A stretch of DNA of 63,922 nucleotides from Phytophthora quininea (lineage: Eukaryota; Oomycota; Peronosporomycetes; Peronosporales; Peronosporaceae): the NCBI GenBank assembly GCA_011947345.1, contig JAAVTG010000121.1:1-63922 (forward strand). Reading direction: 5' to 3'. This document shows positions 8,218 to 18,390 of this stretch, in pieces; positions within the stretch are counted from its first letter, which is position 1, and every line of letters starts with the position of its first letter. The notes beneath the pieces were generated by a model that was given only the letters and a program-made list of their open reading frames with translations, did no database searches and was not told the origin of the DNA. The position numbers and the translations under genes are program-made.

Positions 8218-11200
8218 CGCCCTCCGAAGTATCGTCCTTCGGAACATGGTCCTTTGTCAAACCGATCATCTTGCTCAGCATCTCAAGTCGGTCGCTGGCA
8301 AGTGCCTTTGTCAGCAGGTCCGACGGATTTTCTTCTCCTTTAACCTTCCACAGCTCAATCGTCTTCTTCGCTACCTGGTCGCGCACATAGTGCCATCTTA
8401 ACTCGATATGGCGCGTGCGTCTGCTGTAGGTAGGATTCGTAGCCATTACGAATGCGGCTTGATTGTCGATACCTTGGCGTAGTTGTACCGCCATCGTCGG
8501 GAAAACTTCAATCAGCACGTTCCGCAGTCCTTGGCCTTCCATGCACGCCTCGCACGCCGCAACATATTCGGCCTCCGCTGTGGACTGAGCCACAATCGTT
8601 TGACGGCGAGATGCCCACGCTACAGCACCGCCAGCCATACAGTGCACATAGCCTGTAACACTTTTTCTAGTGTCGGGGTTATTACCCCAGTCAGAGTCGC
8701 AGAAACCATCGACTTGCAGTGTGTTGGGCTGCTGTTCTGTTGCACTCCTTTGATAGACGATGCCTTGAGACTTCGTACCAACGAGGTATCTCAATACCCG
8801 TTTTGCTGCACCAATGTGCTGCTGGGTAGGACGCTGCACATACCTGCTGAGCTGGCCGACCGCAAAAGCGATGTCGGGTCTCGTACACGTGGCCAGGAAC
8901 ATTAATGAACCAACAAGCTCGCGATACGGGAACTGCTTGCCGTTCTTTGGTTCTTGCTTGCGTGTGCTAGTATCTGTATCAATCACTGTGAGACGTAAGT
9001 TTGTCTCCATGGGAATTCGACTTGGGTGCGCCTCGCCAAAGCCGAATCGCTCCAAAACTTGCTCACGGTACTGTGTTTGGTGGATCTTGATCGATCCGTT
9101 TCCATGCTCCACTTCAACACCGAGAAAAGTGTTCAATTTGCCCTGGTCTTTGATACCGTAGTCCGTATTCAGCTGGTCGAACATTTTCTTCTTGAAGTCT
9201 TCATTTTCGTCGCGCATAGGATGTCGTCGACGTAGAGCAGTACAATCGCGAATTCTCCATCACAATCATAAAAATACAGGCAAGGTTCGGTACTGCATTG
9301 TTCGAAGCCGTAGCGAAGGAACCACGAGTTGATCTCCGAGTTCCACTCGCGTCCAGACTGCTTAAGTCCGTAGAGGGCTTTTTCAATCACGTACACCATG
9401 TCTTCTTCATCGCATGGGTACCCTTCCAGCTCCTCCAAATACTGTTGTATGGCGAGCATGGCGTTTAGATACGCCGTGTTGACGTCGGCTTGATAGACGG
9501 TCAACTGCAGAAGCGTACATACTGCCACGAACAACCGAAATGTAGCCATTCGGGCTACGGGGGCAAACGTTTCTTGATAGTCGAGTCCTTTGCGCTGTTT
9601 GTCTCCGCGACCGACCACACGGGCACGGAATCTGTCGACATATCCTAGGTGATCACCTTTTACTGCGAACACCCATCTGGTCTTCAATGTATTTTGTCCT
9701 TTTGGCATCTCACTGCGAGGAAACTTCTTCAGCACCTCTTTCTTGCTGAGTGTTGCAATCTCTTGATCCATTGCCTCCTTCCATTGCTTGGCGTACTTGG
9801 AACGCATCGCCTCACGATAATTTCGTGGGATCTTCACATCACTTACTCGAATGCCATTTTTGCCACGTCGATCAGCGTGCAATGCCTTGAAGGCCGAATA
9901 AACCTGGTAATCTTCAAAACGCTCAGGCACACGTCGTTCATGTGTTTCACGCAGACCCGGTCGCCGTGGAAGTGGTGCTTCCAGTAAAGCTGGTTGAATC
10001 GGCGATGTCTGCTCGTGCTTAGCTCGCTTCGCATTGAATTTCGGTCGTTTTGATTCGCGTCCACGCTTGCCTCCATCATCATGAGAACGTCTACGGCCAA
10101 TCACATGATCAGTTGCCAGTGCCAACTCTCCATATCCTATTTCCATTTCATCAGCAGGGTCGTATAGATAGTTGTAGTCCTCGTCAATAAGTTCTCCAGC
10201 ATCATCTGCATTCACCGCTGCCATTTCCGTGACATGACTCGCTGCTTCATCGGGGTCATCTGCATCATCGTCACTGAGCTCGTCTTCTCTTTCTTCAACT
10301 ATTCCAAAGTTACTATCTACTTCTGCGTTACTCTCGACGTCATGCAGTTCTGTTGGGGTTTCACGTCCATGCTGCACTGTTGAGTCAAAGTAATCATCAA
10401 TATCACGGTCAACTACTGCAAATGGATCTGCTGCTGTGAAAATTTCTTCTGTTGCTGTGAAATCTTCTTCAACAACACTTGTTGGGGCTTCGTTGTCGGC
10501 ATCTCTTGCACCTCCGTCCCCTTGCGTTTCTTCGGACGCAACATCGCTGTAATCGGGCAGCAAGCTCTCGTTGTCATCGCTCCCGTCGCTCCCTGAAGCT
10601 GCTGCGACAGTATCAATTTGCGGACTATTGTCCAGTAAATCATTCCAGATCTGTCTTTCACCACTTGAGAGATCGGAACCTGCCTCAACATTTTCCATTG
10701 TAACATTGCTCTGTTGAGCACTTCGAGCTGTTTCAGCGTCTTCCATCGACACATTGCTCGCCTGGACACTACGAACTGAACCAGCATCGAATTCCACTTG
10801 CTGTGATGATGCATCGTCGTCGGCATCGGTGTCACAATCGTTCAGCTCGCCATTCCCAAGGAATTCGTCAAAGGTTTGTAGCCACTTGAAGACCTTCGTT
10901 TCGAAGTTGCCAGAATATCTGTCCTTGTACTTGTACTTCTCGTTGACTTTTACGTCAGATACGAATCCACGCTTGTGTTCCGTAGGAAAGTATACTTGAC
11001 AGCCTACTACATCATCACGATAGCCGATCAAATATCCAATGCGACAGTTCACGCTCAGCTTCTTTCGTTTTGACTTTGGCGTGTGGCAATACACGAGAGA
11101 GCCAAAAGTGCGGATGTGGTGAATGTCTGGCTGTGAGCCAAACATTAACTCGTAAGGCGTACAACCTGCACCCTTGCAGAAAACTCTGTTCTTCACGTAG

Positions 11201-13319
11201 ACAGCCGTCTCAAGTGCTTGCGTCCAAAATGACGATGGCAGGCCAGACTGATGCATCATTGTCTTTACCATCCCAATCAAAGTTTGATGTGTTCGTTCTA
11301 CAGGATTCAGCTGCGATGCATTTGGCCCCACTTTGATGTGTACAATTCCTTTCTTCTTGTACCACCGCTCCATGGTTCCGTTGCAGAATTCTTGTCCCTT
11401 GTCTGTCAGGACTTGACGCACAAGCTCACCGCCTTCTTCACTTGTACCATCAATCTCACGAGTTACTACTCGGTCGACGCGTCGTCCATGTTGACGTTCT
11501 GCCCAAGCAATATACTCTTTCATCCGAGCGTTGACTTCATCTTCTGCCTTCGACTTCAGAAAGTACGTTGTCACAAATCGCGAGTACCCATCCATCACCA
11601 CGAGGACGGCACTGTAAGCGGTTCCGTTGTGCTTTCCAGGTATCAATAAGTCCGCGTACACGATGTCATTCACGCTCTTGATGTCACGATCCAGTTTCTT
11701 GCGGTAGGATTTGCGTCTCTGCTTTCCAAAGCAGCAGTCCGCACAGTCAATCTTACCACGTCTTTTCAACATGATGCCTTTTGCCATATTGCGGTCCACC
11801 ATGAGACGAATATACTCCGGACAAATGTGGCCTAGACGTTCATGCCAAACGTCAATATCTTCTACACCGTCGGTGACTGCAAAGTTCGCGACAATCTGCT
11901 GCTTTGTTGATGACTTGCCCTTCGTCACCACTCTGCCGCCAATACTATGCGCACTGAACGTCCAATGACGATTTTCCGGTGTCGTTCTGATCACTTCGAC
12001 GTTGTCCTTCGACATGCCGAATATTCTTGTGTCTTGGTTCCAGGACATCTTGAATCCTTGGTCAAGTGCCAGTCCAGGAGAAAATAGGTTGCATCCTGCT
12101 TTAGGAACGTAAAGCACGTCCTCCAAGAAAACGAGAACCATCTCCTCGTCGATCATTGTAGCCAACAGAATCGTCCCGAAGCCCTCAGCCTTCGTACTTC
12201 CGCCGTCTGCGAATCCTGAGATGTTGGGATTCCAGTCACTGTCTTCCATGTCCTGAAGCGCGGTGAAATAATCCTTGCACGCCACGATGTGGGCGTTTGT
12301 GCCAGTGTCAAAGAACCATAGGCTCGGCTCATATGTCTTCGACGCCAATTTTGCAGCTTCTCCCACCACAACGTCTCGCTTGCGAGGGCGCGTTCCAGCT
12401 GCCACCTTCGACTTTTCCTGCCCAGTTGACTTCACTCCCGCGTACTTTGCGTGAGCGTTCTTCCGTGCACTCGGTTTCTCTTCATCAAGCAGCTCGGGAC
12501 AGTTTCTCTTGTAGTGTCCCTTACCACCGCAGTTGTAGCATTCCGTGTCGACACTGCCGATCTTCTTTGTGGCGCCACTTGATGTCTTTTTCTTGTCGCC
12601 CTTTTGAGGAACAGCTCCACCAGCCTTCTGCTTGTTTTGTCCTTGATTGTTACCGAACGCCTTGTGGTCCCAATCTTTGCTTCGCGACTCAGCTGTGAGG
12701 ATCATCTCACGGATCTTGTCCGGTGTATACTTGTTCATATTGGAGCTGAACAACACCTTCTTTCTCAGCTCGTTGTACCCAGTTTGTGAAGGTAAACTTC
12801 GCAATAGTATATCGACCATCTGGAGGTCGTTCACGGCCGCGTTGTTGTCCGCAAGTTGCTCCTTGATGTCGAACATCTTGTAAAGATGACTTCTCACGTC
12901 GCCGTTCGCGCGCAGTCGAGTCCTGTGGAGTTCGCCCTGTAGACGAAATACCTTCTGCGCTGTCATCGCTGCATTCTTCTTGCCTTCGTAGATAGAGCAC
13001 AGCTCCTGCCACATTTCGAAGCCTGTTGACTTGCTCATGACTTGTTTGGCCAGTCTCTTCGTCAGCGAGCCTTGAATTAGGATCTTGACCTTCGCCTGTC
13101 GCTTCTTGAACTTGGCCTTCTTTTCGTCATCCCAGTCTGAGTCTTCCGTCTCCTCGCCGATGGCGATTTGATCAACTGCATTTCTCTCAAACGCATTAAT
13201 CATAGCGTGCTTGTAGAAGCTCAATCATCTCCATTCCAGTTCTCAGGAACTCCAGAAGAGCCGATCTTGAACTCCTTCTGCTTCTTGCTCTTGCCGTCGT
13301 CTGAGTCGGACGAGGACAT
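8111..13319 (-). CDS. Copia-1 gag-pol polyprotein (two single-base frame breaks)
   Basis: Reads right to left. The gag ATG is at 13319 (MSSSDSDDGKSKKQKEF). One base appears missing near 13223, after which the main 1351-codon frame runs to 9169. Domains in order: gag; zinc knuckle CYNCGGKGHYKRNC; protease with FDTGTN; gag-pre-integrase HERLGHI...CADCCFGKQ; integrase with D, D and E in YADLLIPG, LTDKGQEF and NPVERTHQ; a long acidic linker of more than 200 residues; and reverse transcriptase with YVDDIL. A second one-base break directly after YVDDIL (about 9215) moves the thumb and RNase H (CDSDWGNN, STAEAEYVA) to the frame 9217-8111. The frame ends inside the 3' LTR. Both breaks would inactivate the element if real. 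Confidence 0.85.
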
Positions 13320-13372
13320 CTCCTATCCGTAGTGACGTCTTGGTAGCGCTCTTCTCGCACACAGTGTCGCGT

Positions 13373-13390
13373 TCTTTGGGCTCGTAACCC
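13373..13390 (-). other. Copia-1 primer-binding site
   Basis: Directly inside the 5' LTR the minus strand reads GGGTTACGAGCCCAAAG. It matches the complement of the initiator-methionine tRNA anticodon arm with one mismatch at the anticodon, rather than a tRNA 3' end. This implies priming by a tRNA half, as known for Drosophila copia. Confidence 0.5.
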
Positions 13391-13568
13391 TGTTAGAAGC
13401 TGCACGACTAGACTCACACAGATAACTTGTTACTTTCAAAGTAAATCTTGGACTGACTGGCCTAGCACCAGTTGCCTTTTCTACCATCACTCTTGATCTC
13501 GGTGCGCCAGTCTACTTCGTGACGATCCTCTGTCATCGTCACCAGCACTACGGGAGCTACTTCTAACA
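13391..13568 (-). repeat. Copia-1 5' LTR
   Basis: 178 bases, same sequence as 8040-8217 as far as I can compare by eye. Confidence 0.95.
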
Positions 13569-13650
13569 GTAATTGCACCAGCAACCTCTACGTAAGAACT
13601 TAATGCGGTTTTACAGCAAAACTGTTGGGTGGTTGACTAGTTTCCCAGAC

Positions 13651-13670
13651 TTCACTTTGCAATCTTCTCC
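13651..13670 (+). promoter_or_regulatory. Core promoter of paralog 4 (Inr/FPR-like)
   Basis: TTCACTTTGCAATCTTCTCC ends 18 bases before the ATG at 13689 and repeats the block seen before the other paralogs. Confidence 0.5.
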
Positions 13671-13688
13671 GTAAATCAACAAACTTCG

Positions 13689-14282
13689 ATGGGGAACTCC
13701 AACTCAGCAGAACTACTCGACGTTCCGTTGCAGTCGCCTGAAGAACCGATCCAATCTCTGGACGTGAGTTGGATCACCGAAGCCCCGACGAAGCTTCACA
13801 TTAAGGCTGGAGCAGGAGCAAACGCCGTAGTCACCGACTTAAGGACCAACAAGGTCGTCTACACACTCAAGGACAAGACGTCCAGCTACCGCACCTTCCT
13901 GAAAGACCCGCACGGCGAGATCCTCGTCACCTCGACCAGAAAGAGTTTGCTATCCAAGAAGTACCGCATGTGTCCAGGCGACCAGACCGAGACCGAAGCG
14001 TTCGTGATCCAGGACATCACGGGCATCTTCAAAACGATGGTCTTGGTGGGAGAATTCGTCGACCGCAAGACAGACAATCAGTGTCGCGTCGCCATCACAG
14101 GCACTGTGAGCGTAAGAAAATGGCGTTGTGCTATCTAGAACTGGGCAGTCCGTCGCTCTCGGAGTTGGGCAACGTCGAGGACTTTAAACGGAACCAAGAC
14201 AAATACCTGCCAATCGGTCGCATCGAACGAGGCCGCGGAGGGTTAATCCACGAAGAATACTCCATCGACGCTGCTGCGAACG
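13689..14282 (+). pseudogene. LURP-one/tubby-like paralog 4, 5' part, cut by hAT-1
   Basis: The fourth MGNSNSAELL paralog. It is open from ATG 13689 to about 14110 (LDVSWITEAP, VVYTLKDK, LKDPHGEILVTS, MCPGDQTETEAFVIQD, VGEFVDRKTDNQCRVAI). It then needs a one-base shift near an A run (TAAGAAAATGG) to continue as MALCYLELGSPSLSELGN, YLPIGRIERGRGG and EEYSIDAAAN. Coding similarity stops at 14282, exactly at a 10-base direct repeat (gctgcgaacg). The missing end is found 8.4 kb away at 22720-22815. The gene is therefore split by hAT-1 and its last 30 residues are displaced. Confidence 0.85.
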
Positions 14283-14643
14283 CAGGCATCGGACAATATC
14301 CATTGTATATGGATTGTTGTCGAGACGCTCGACACAATCAATATTGAAACAATGTCAATTTCTCGAGAAAACAATTGCAATGCATCCATCTAATTGTGTA
14401 TCTTCTCGTTGAAGTGTCTGTGCGGTCTTGTTCGACGAGTTGGCAGAGGCAAATAACCACGTCTGCGGTCTCGAGGTGCGAGGAAGTGGGAGAGCACGAG
14501 CGAGGTTTTTGCGAGACCACGGCGCGCTCCAGCTCACACTTTTGAACCCCACACCAGCTCCGCATCGAACCCCTCCGCCAACCCCGCTACTATCGTAGGC
14601 AGTCTCGTCTCGAATCACTCCGCGCAAGCCTGTTCTACCAACG

Positions 14644-14905
14644 ATGGCGATCAGCTCGGCGTTTGCTCCCCAAGCCTCCAGAAGAAACCAGCACTATCCA
14701 TCGGCATCGTCCACAGGAGAGGATTCGATTAATTCTGGTAGCGCTTGTGTCTCCTCAGAGCCCAGCACCAAGCGCAAACACAGAAAATCTAAGTCGACCC
14801 GCCCAGGCACTTCAAAGAAGAAGCACACCAAAGCCTCTAGTGTTCGTTCACCAAGGTCTGCAAGTCCGAGTGGTGTGCGGCGAAACGAGAGTAGTCGCGC
14901 CTACC
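14644..14905 (+). other. Ser/Arg-rich open stretch inside hAT-1, left of Gypsy-1
   Basis: Two overlapping frames stay open here. One gives a Ser/Lys/Arg-rich low-complexity peptide from ATG 14644. The other (from 14663) runs without a stop into the hAT-like C-terminal segment at 20388 once Gypsy-1 is ignored. I do not recognise a domain. The bases 14283-14643 carry no ORF and look non-coding. Confidence 0.3.
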
Positions 14906-15182
14906 TGTGACGGTGGATAAGAGTCCACGTTTAGTGCCAGCTTGGCTAGGCGCAGCTACCGCTTGTGGAGGCTCGTGCAGAGCAACACATGCGGCAGCTA
15001 ATAAGTTCGCACGCACGAGTGGCAGATGGTCACGTCGTCAGGATTCTCCCTGGGCTGCAAACGGGCTGGCAGGAGAGACCGAAAACGTACATCTAGAGAG
15101 TTTAGTTCACTTTGCAATTTGCTCAATACACGTGAGCATACCGGGAGTCCCAGCTCCCAAGAATCGTCTAAGACACGTCACA
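14906..15182 (+). repeat. Gypsy-1 5' LTR
   Basis: 277 bases. It is followed by only 25 bases of leader before the gag ATG. Confidence 0.95.
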
Positions 15183-15207
15183 AAGTTAACTTTAGGCCTA
15201 CAGTGTC
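15183..15207 (+). other. Gypsy-1 leader with palindrome AAGTTAACTT
   Basis: The 25-base leader starts with a perfect 10-base palindrome followed by TAGG. No TGG-type primer-binding site is present. The leader of Gypsy-2 has the same layout (AAGAATTCTT then TAG). Confidence 0.5.
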
Positions 15208-16278
15208 ATGAGGACCCGAAGCGGAACGTTGACAGGCAGTGAAGAGCAAGCTGCGCCAACGGATAACGTCAGATCAAGCCAAGACCAACGTGATCCGGAG
15301 CAGCGTGACTTTACCGTCAACATCCCCGTTACGTCATCGTCTATCATGCCGCCGAAGGTAACGAGCGTCTCCCATGCTTGCCTTGTCAAATGGAAGCGGG
15401 AAAGGTGTGAATACGAGGACACCATCACGGCACGGTGTGCAACAACTGGTGAAGACATCACCAAGGCGCTAGTGCCCGTGAAGAACACATTTGACCATGA
15501 CTTGCTGAGTACCCTATGCAAGTACGATTGGGGCACCACCGTCGAGGAGGTGACCGAAGAGCGGATTGTGTCGGAGCTGAATGTGATCATCCGCAACATC
15601 AAGAACGACACGATCACCGACATCGACGCCATTTTCGCGTCCGAGATGAAGATGAACATGCAGGAGTCGGACGTCAAGGCTCGTATTATTCAGTACTTCC
15701 AACGGTGTGAAGAAATCATCATGCAGCATGGTTTGCAACAAACTTTCGCCACTGGTGACGGCGTGAAGGAAAAGTGCAAGATCCTGAAGAAACACTTGCA
15801 ACCAGCAGCTCTGAAGGAAGAAATTGAGCTACACCAGCGCTTTCACGGCAAAGACAGTAAGTTCTGCGACGTGGCGCTCTACAAGCTCGTCAAGGAAAAG
15901 GCTCTGGAACAAGAGAAGGCTTACCGGTCAACGACGGCCAGGAAGAAGCGTCAGCAACCCTTACAACCAGCACGCAGTGGTGACTCCAATGGAGGAACAC
16001 CCAAGGACAGCGCTAGGAAAGTGAGGAAGACTGACAAAGCTGGTGGTAATCAACAGTCAAACAAAAAGGCGGCCACGACGGCAGCACCTGAGGACACCAG
16101 CAAGAGTTCGAAGGACAACACCGCGGGTAAATCCAAGCGGAAGCCGATGACTGGTTGCTTCCACTGCGGCGGCGATCACTGGTTGAGTGAATGCACAGAT
16201 ATTGGTGAAGCCGAAAAGAGGCCATCCTTGCCGCTAAGGCAAGCAAGAGGAAGGGTGACGCGAAGAAATATCGCATGA
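15208..16278 (+). CDS. Gypsy-1 gag
   Basis: A 356-residue capsid/nucleocapsid protein. A helical middle (residues about 60-200) is followed by a Lys/Arg-rich, low-complexity region and one zinc knuckle of the form C-x2-C-x3-H-x4-C (CFHCGGDHWLSEC). The gag stop codon overlaps the next start in ATGA at 16275-16278, so pol may be made by termination-reinitiation or by a -1 shift. The ORF is intact. Confidence 0.85.
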   Translation: MRTRSGTLTGSEEQAAPTDNVRSSQDQRDPEQRDFTVNIPVTSSSIMPPKVTSVSHACLVKWKRERCEYEDTITARCATTGEDITKALVPVKNTFDHDLLSTLCKYDWGTTVEEVTEERIVSELNVIIRNIKNDTITDIDAIFASEMKMNMQESDVKARIIQYFQRCEEIIMQHGLQQTFATGDGVKEKCKILKKHLQPAALKEEIELHQRFHGKDSKFCDVALYKLVKEKALEQEKAYRSTTARKKRQQPLQPARSGDSNGGTPKDSARKVRKTDKAGGNQQSNKKAATTAAPEDTSKSSKDNTAGKSKRKPMTGCFHCGGDHWLSECTDIGEAEKRPSLPLRQARGRVTRRNIA

Positions 16279-18308
16279 AGCGAATCGAGTACACACCTAC
16301 AACGGACTCAACGCGTCTCCAACAGAAGGTGCTCGTCGACGGTGTGCTTGAACTGCCATACTGTGCGGACACCGGGTCGGATTGGAACATCATTCCCACC
16401 AAGTTTGCTACGGAGTTGAAGGAGCTTCGTCACGAAGTCGAAGTCTTTGAGCTGCCTGAGCCTATTGAGGCTAGAACTGTCGGTGGAACCATGGTCACGG
16501 CAACGCACGCCGTCGACGTACAGCTGACTCTTCACACTGCAGCAGGACCGGTCCGTTGCCAAGACACAAAGAGGTGTTTGGTGATAGACGATGAAGATGA
16601 ATTCATTGTCGGACGTTCCCTGCTGGCTGAGATGGGAATTGACGTCGATCGTCAACTAGAGCTACTTGCAGCTCGCAACACCGATGGAAATGACGATCCT
16701 ATCCAGGAACCAGTAAGTATTCCTCCAAGAGACATCGCAGTCGACGGAGATGTGAAGGAGCTTCTTGACGGCCTCGTGCAAGACGCAGTAGATCGGGAAG
16801 CACTGGATTTGACCAGTGCCAGCAAATTGCTGACAGTTCTTTGCCAGTTCAGTGGATGGTGTTTAGCACTCGGCAACGATCCGCCAGCAAACGTTCCGCC
16901 GCTAAGGCTGCGATTGAAGCCCGACGCGAAGCCTTACAAGTGCAAGGTCAGGCAGTACAGCCCTGAAAAGTCTGCGTTCCTCGAAGATTTCAACAACGAG
17001 CTCGTTCGACTTGGTTGGGTGTACCGAAACAAAGAAAGTCGTTGGGCTTGTCCTGCCCTCCCTGTCAGGAAACCACAGTCAAATGAGTTTCGACAGACGA
17101 ATGACTACCAGCCCGTCAACAACATGACAGAGCCGATCGTGGGGATCATGCCAAGTCTACAGGTCGTGCTCGAAAAGTGCAAGGGCAAGAGATTCTACGC
17201 CATTTTTGACTTCATAAAGGGATTCTGGCAGCTACCTTTGCACAAGGAGAGCCAAGAAACTCTATCATACATGACGGACAAGGGCGTGTTCACGCCAACG
17301 CGTGTGCCGCAAGGCTCGACCGATGCAGCGTTGCATTTCCAGTCCACGGTCGAGGATGTTCTCGGTGACAGGCTGCACAAGGACGTGCTTGTCTGGATCG
17401 ACGACCTGTTAGTGTACGCGGACACGGTCAAAGAACTCATCGCTGCTATAGACAGAGTGCTGCAACGACTTGACAAGCATGGCCTCAAGTTGAGTCCAAA
17501 GAAGTGCAAACTTGTCGTGACGGAGGTGAAGTGGTGCGGACGGGTGATCAGTGCCGAAGGCATCGGGCACGATCCGGAGCGGATCGAGGGTTTGAGAGCC
17601 ATGCCGCCGCCAACCATCGCAGCCGAATTGCAGCAGTTGTTATGTGCCAGTAACTGGATGAGGGAAGGTTTGGTAGACTATGCTCGCGTCGTCAAGCCGC
17701 TACAGGAACGACTTGATGAAGCACTCAGAGGCACGAAACGAAGCAAACGGGCAGCAGCGGGAGTGCAAATCGCTTTGAGCGACAGTGAAATGGAGAGTTT
17801 CCAAAACCTGAAGGATCTACTTGCTCACTCCGCCACACGGACTTTCCCAGACCCAGAGAAGCAATTGTGCTTGCTCACCGATGCGTCGGACAGTGGATGG
17901 GGCCTTGTGGTGACCCAAGTGGCAAGCTGGATACCGAGTACGCCTATCCAGGAGCAGCAACACGAACTGTTGGTTTGCATGGGAGGTAGTTTCACAGGCT
18001 CGTCGCTCAACTGGAGTATTATCGACAAGGAATGCTACCCGATCGCACACGCTTGTGAAAAGCTGGAGTACTTGCTGTTGCGACCCCAAGGCATGAAGAT
18101 ATATTGCGATCAACGCAACATTATCTACATGTTTGCGCCCAGCAAAGCGATGAAGAAGCATGTCCGTGGCCGTTTGCTTCGCTGGTCAACAAAATTACTC
18201 GAGTATCGATACGAGATCGAACACATCGAGGGTGTGCACAACTTATGGGCTGATTTGATCTCTCGATGGGGTGGTAAAGCTCAAAAGGCGTCCGCTCTCA
18301 TGCTGTGA
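16275..18308 (+). CDS. Gypsy-1 pol: protease, reverse transcriptase, RNase H
   Basis: A 677-residue ORF. Protease with CADTGSDWNII near the N-terminus; reverse transcriptase with AIFDFIKGFWQLPLH and the catalytic WIDDLLVYA; RNase H with LLTDASDSGWGLVV; connection region ending HIEGVHNLWADLISRWGG. It stops at TGA 18306 directly after this. In related elements pol is usually one ORF through the integrase. Here codons continue in the same frame (KRLSRAKRKPK) after the stop and then move one frame near a T run at about 18390, so a stop plus a shift separate it from the integrase ORF. Confidence 0.9.
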   Translation: MKRIEYTPTTDSTRLQQKVLVDGVLELPYCADTGSDWNIIPTKFATELKELRHEVEVFELPEPIEARTVGGTMVTATHAVDVQLTLHTAAGPVRCQDTKRCLVIDDEDEFIVGRSLLAEMGIDVDRQLELLAARNTDGNDDPIQEPVSIPPRDIAVDGDVKELLDGLVQDAVDREALDLTSASKLLTVLCQFSGWCLALGNDPPANVPPLRLRLKPDAKPYKCKVRQYSPEKSAFLEDFNNELVRLGWVYRNKESRWACPALPVRKPQSNEFRQTNDYQPVNNMTEPIVGIMPSLQVVLEKCKGKRFYAIFDFIKGFWQLPLHKESQETLSYMTDKGVFTPTRVPQGSTDAALHFQSTVEDVLGDRLHKDVLVWIDDLLVYADTVKELIAAIDRVLQRLDKHGLKLSPKKCKLVVTEVKWCGRVISAEGIGHDPERIEGLRAMPPPTIAAELQQLLCASNWMREGLVDYARVVKPLQERLDEALRGTKRSKRAAAGVQIALSDSEMESFQNLKDLLAHSATRTFPDPEKQLCLLTDASDSGWGLVVTQVASWIPSTPIQEQQHELLVCMGGSFTGSSLNWSIIDKECYPIAHACEKLEYLLLRPQGMKIYCDQRNIIYMFAPSKAMKKHVRGRLLRWSTKLLEYRYEIEHIEGVHNLWADLISRWGGKAQKASALML

Positions 18309-18390
18309 AGCGACTCTCTCGAGCGAAGAGGAAGCCAAAAGCTCGACAAGCTGCAGTGATGACTCCTCGACCGCTTGATGATAGCGGGTT

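Larger units (their letters stand above)
8040..13568 (-). mobile_element. Copia-1, full-length LTR retrotransposon, TSD gtaat
   Basis: A 5529-base Ty1/Copia element on the minus strand. Terminal repeats of 178 bases (8040-8217 and 13391-13568) appear identical and begin TGTTAG and end CTAACA. The 5-base duplication gtaat is at 8035-8039 and 13569-13573. The identical LTRs mean the insertion is very young. It lies between the nitroreductase gene and paralog 4 and breaks neither. Confidence 0.95.
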
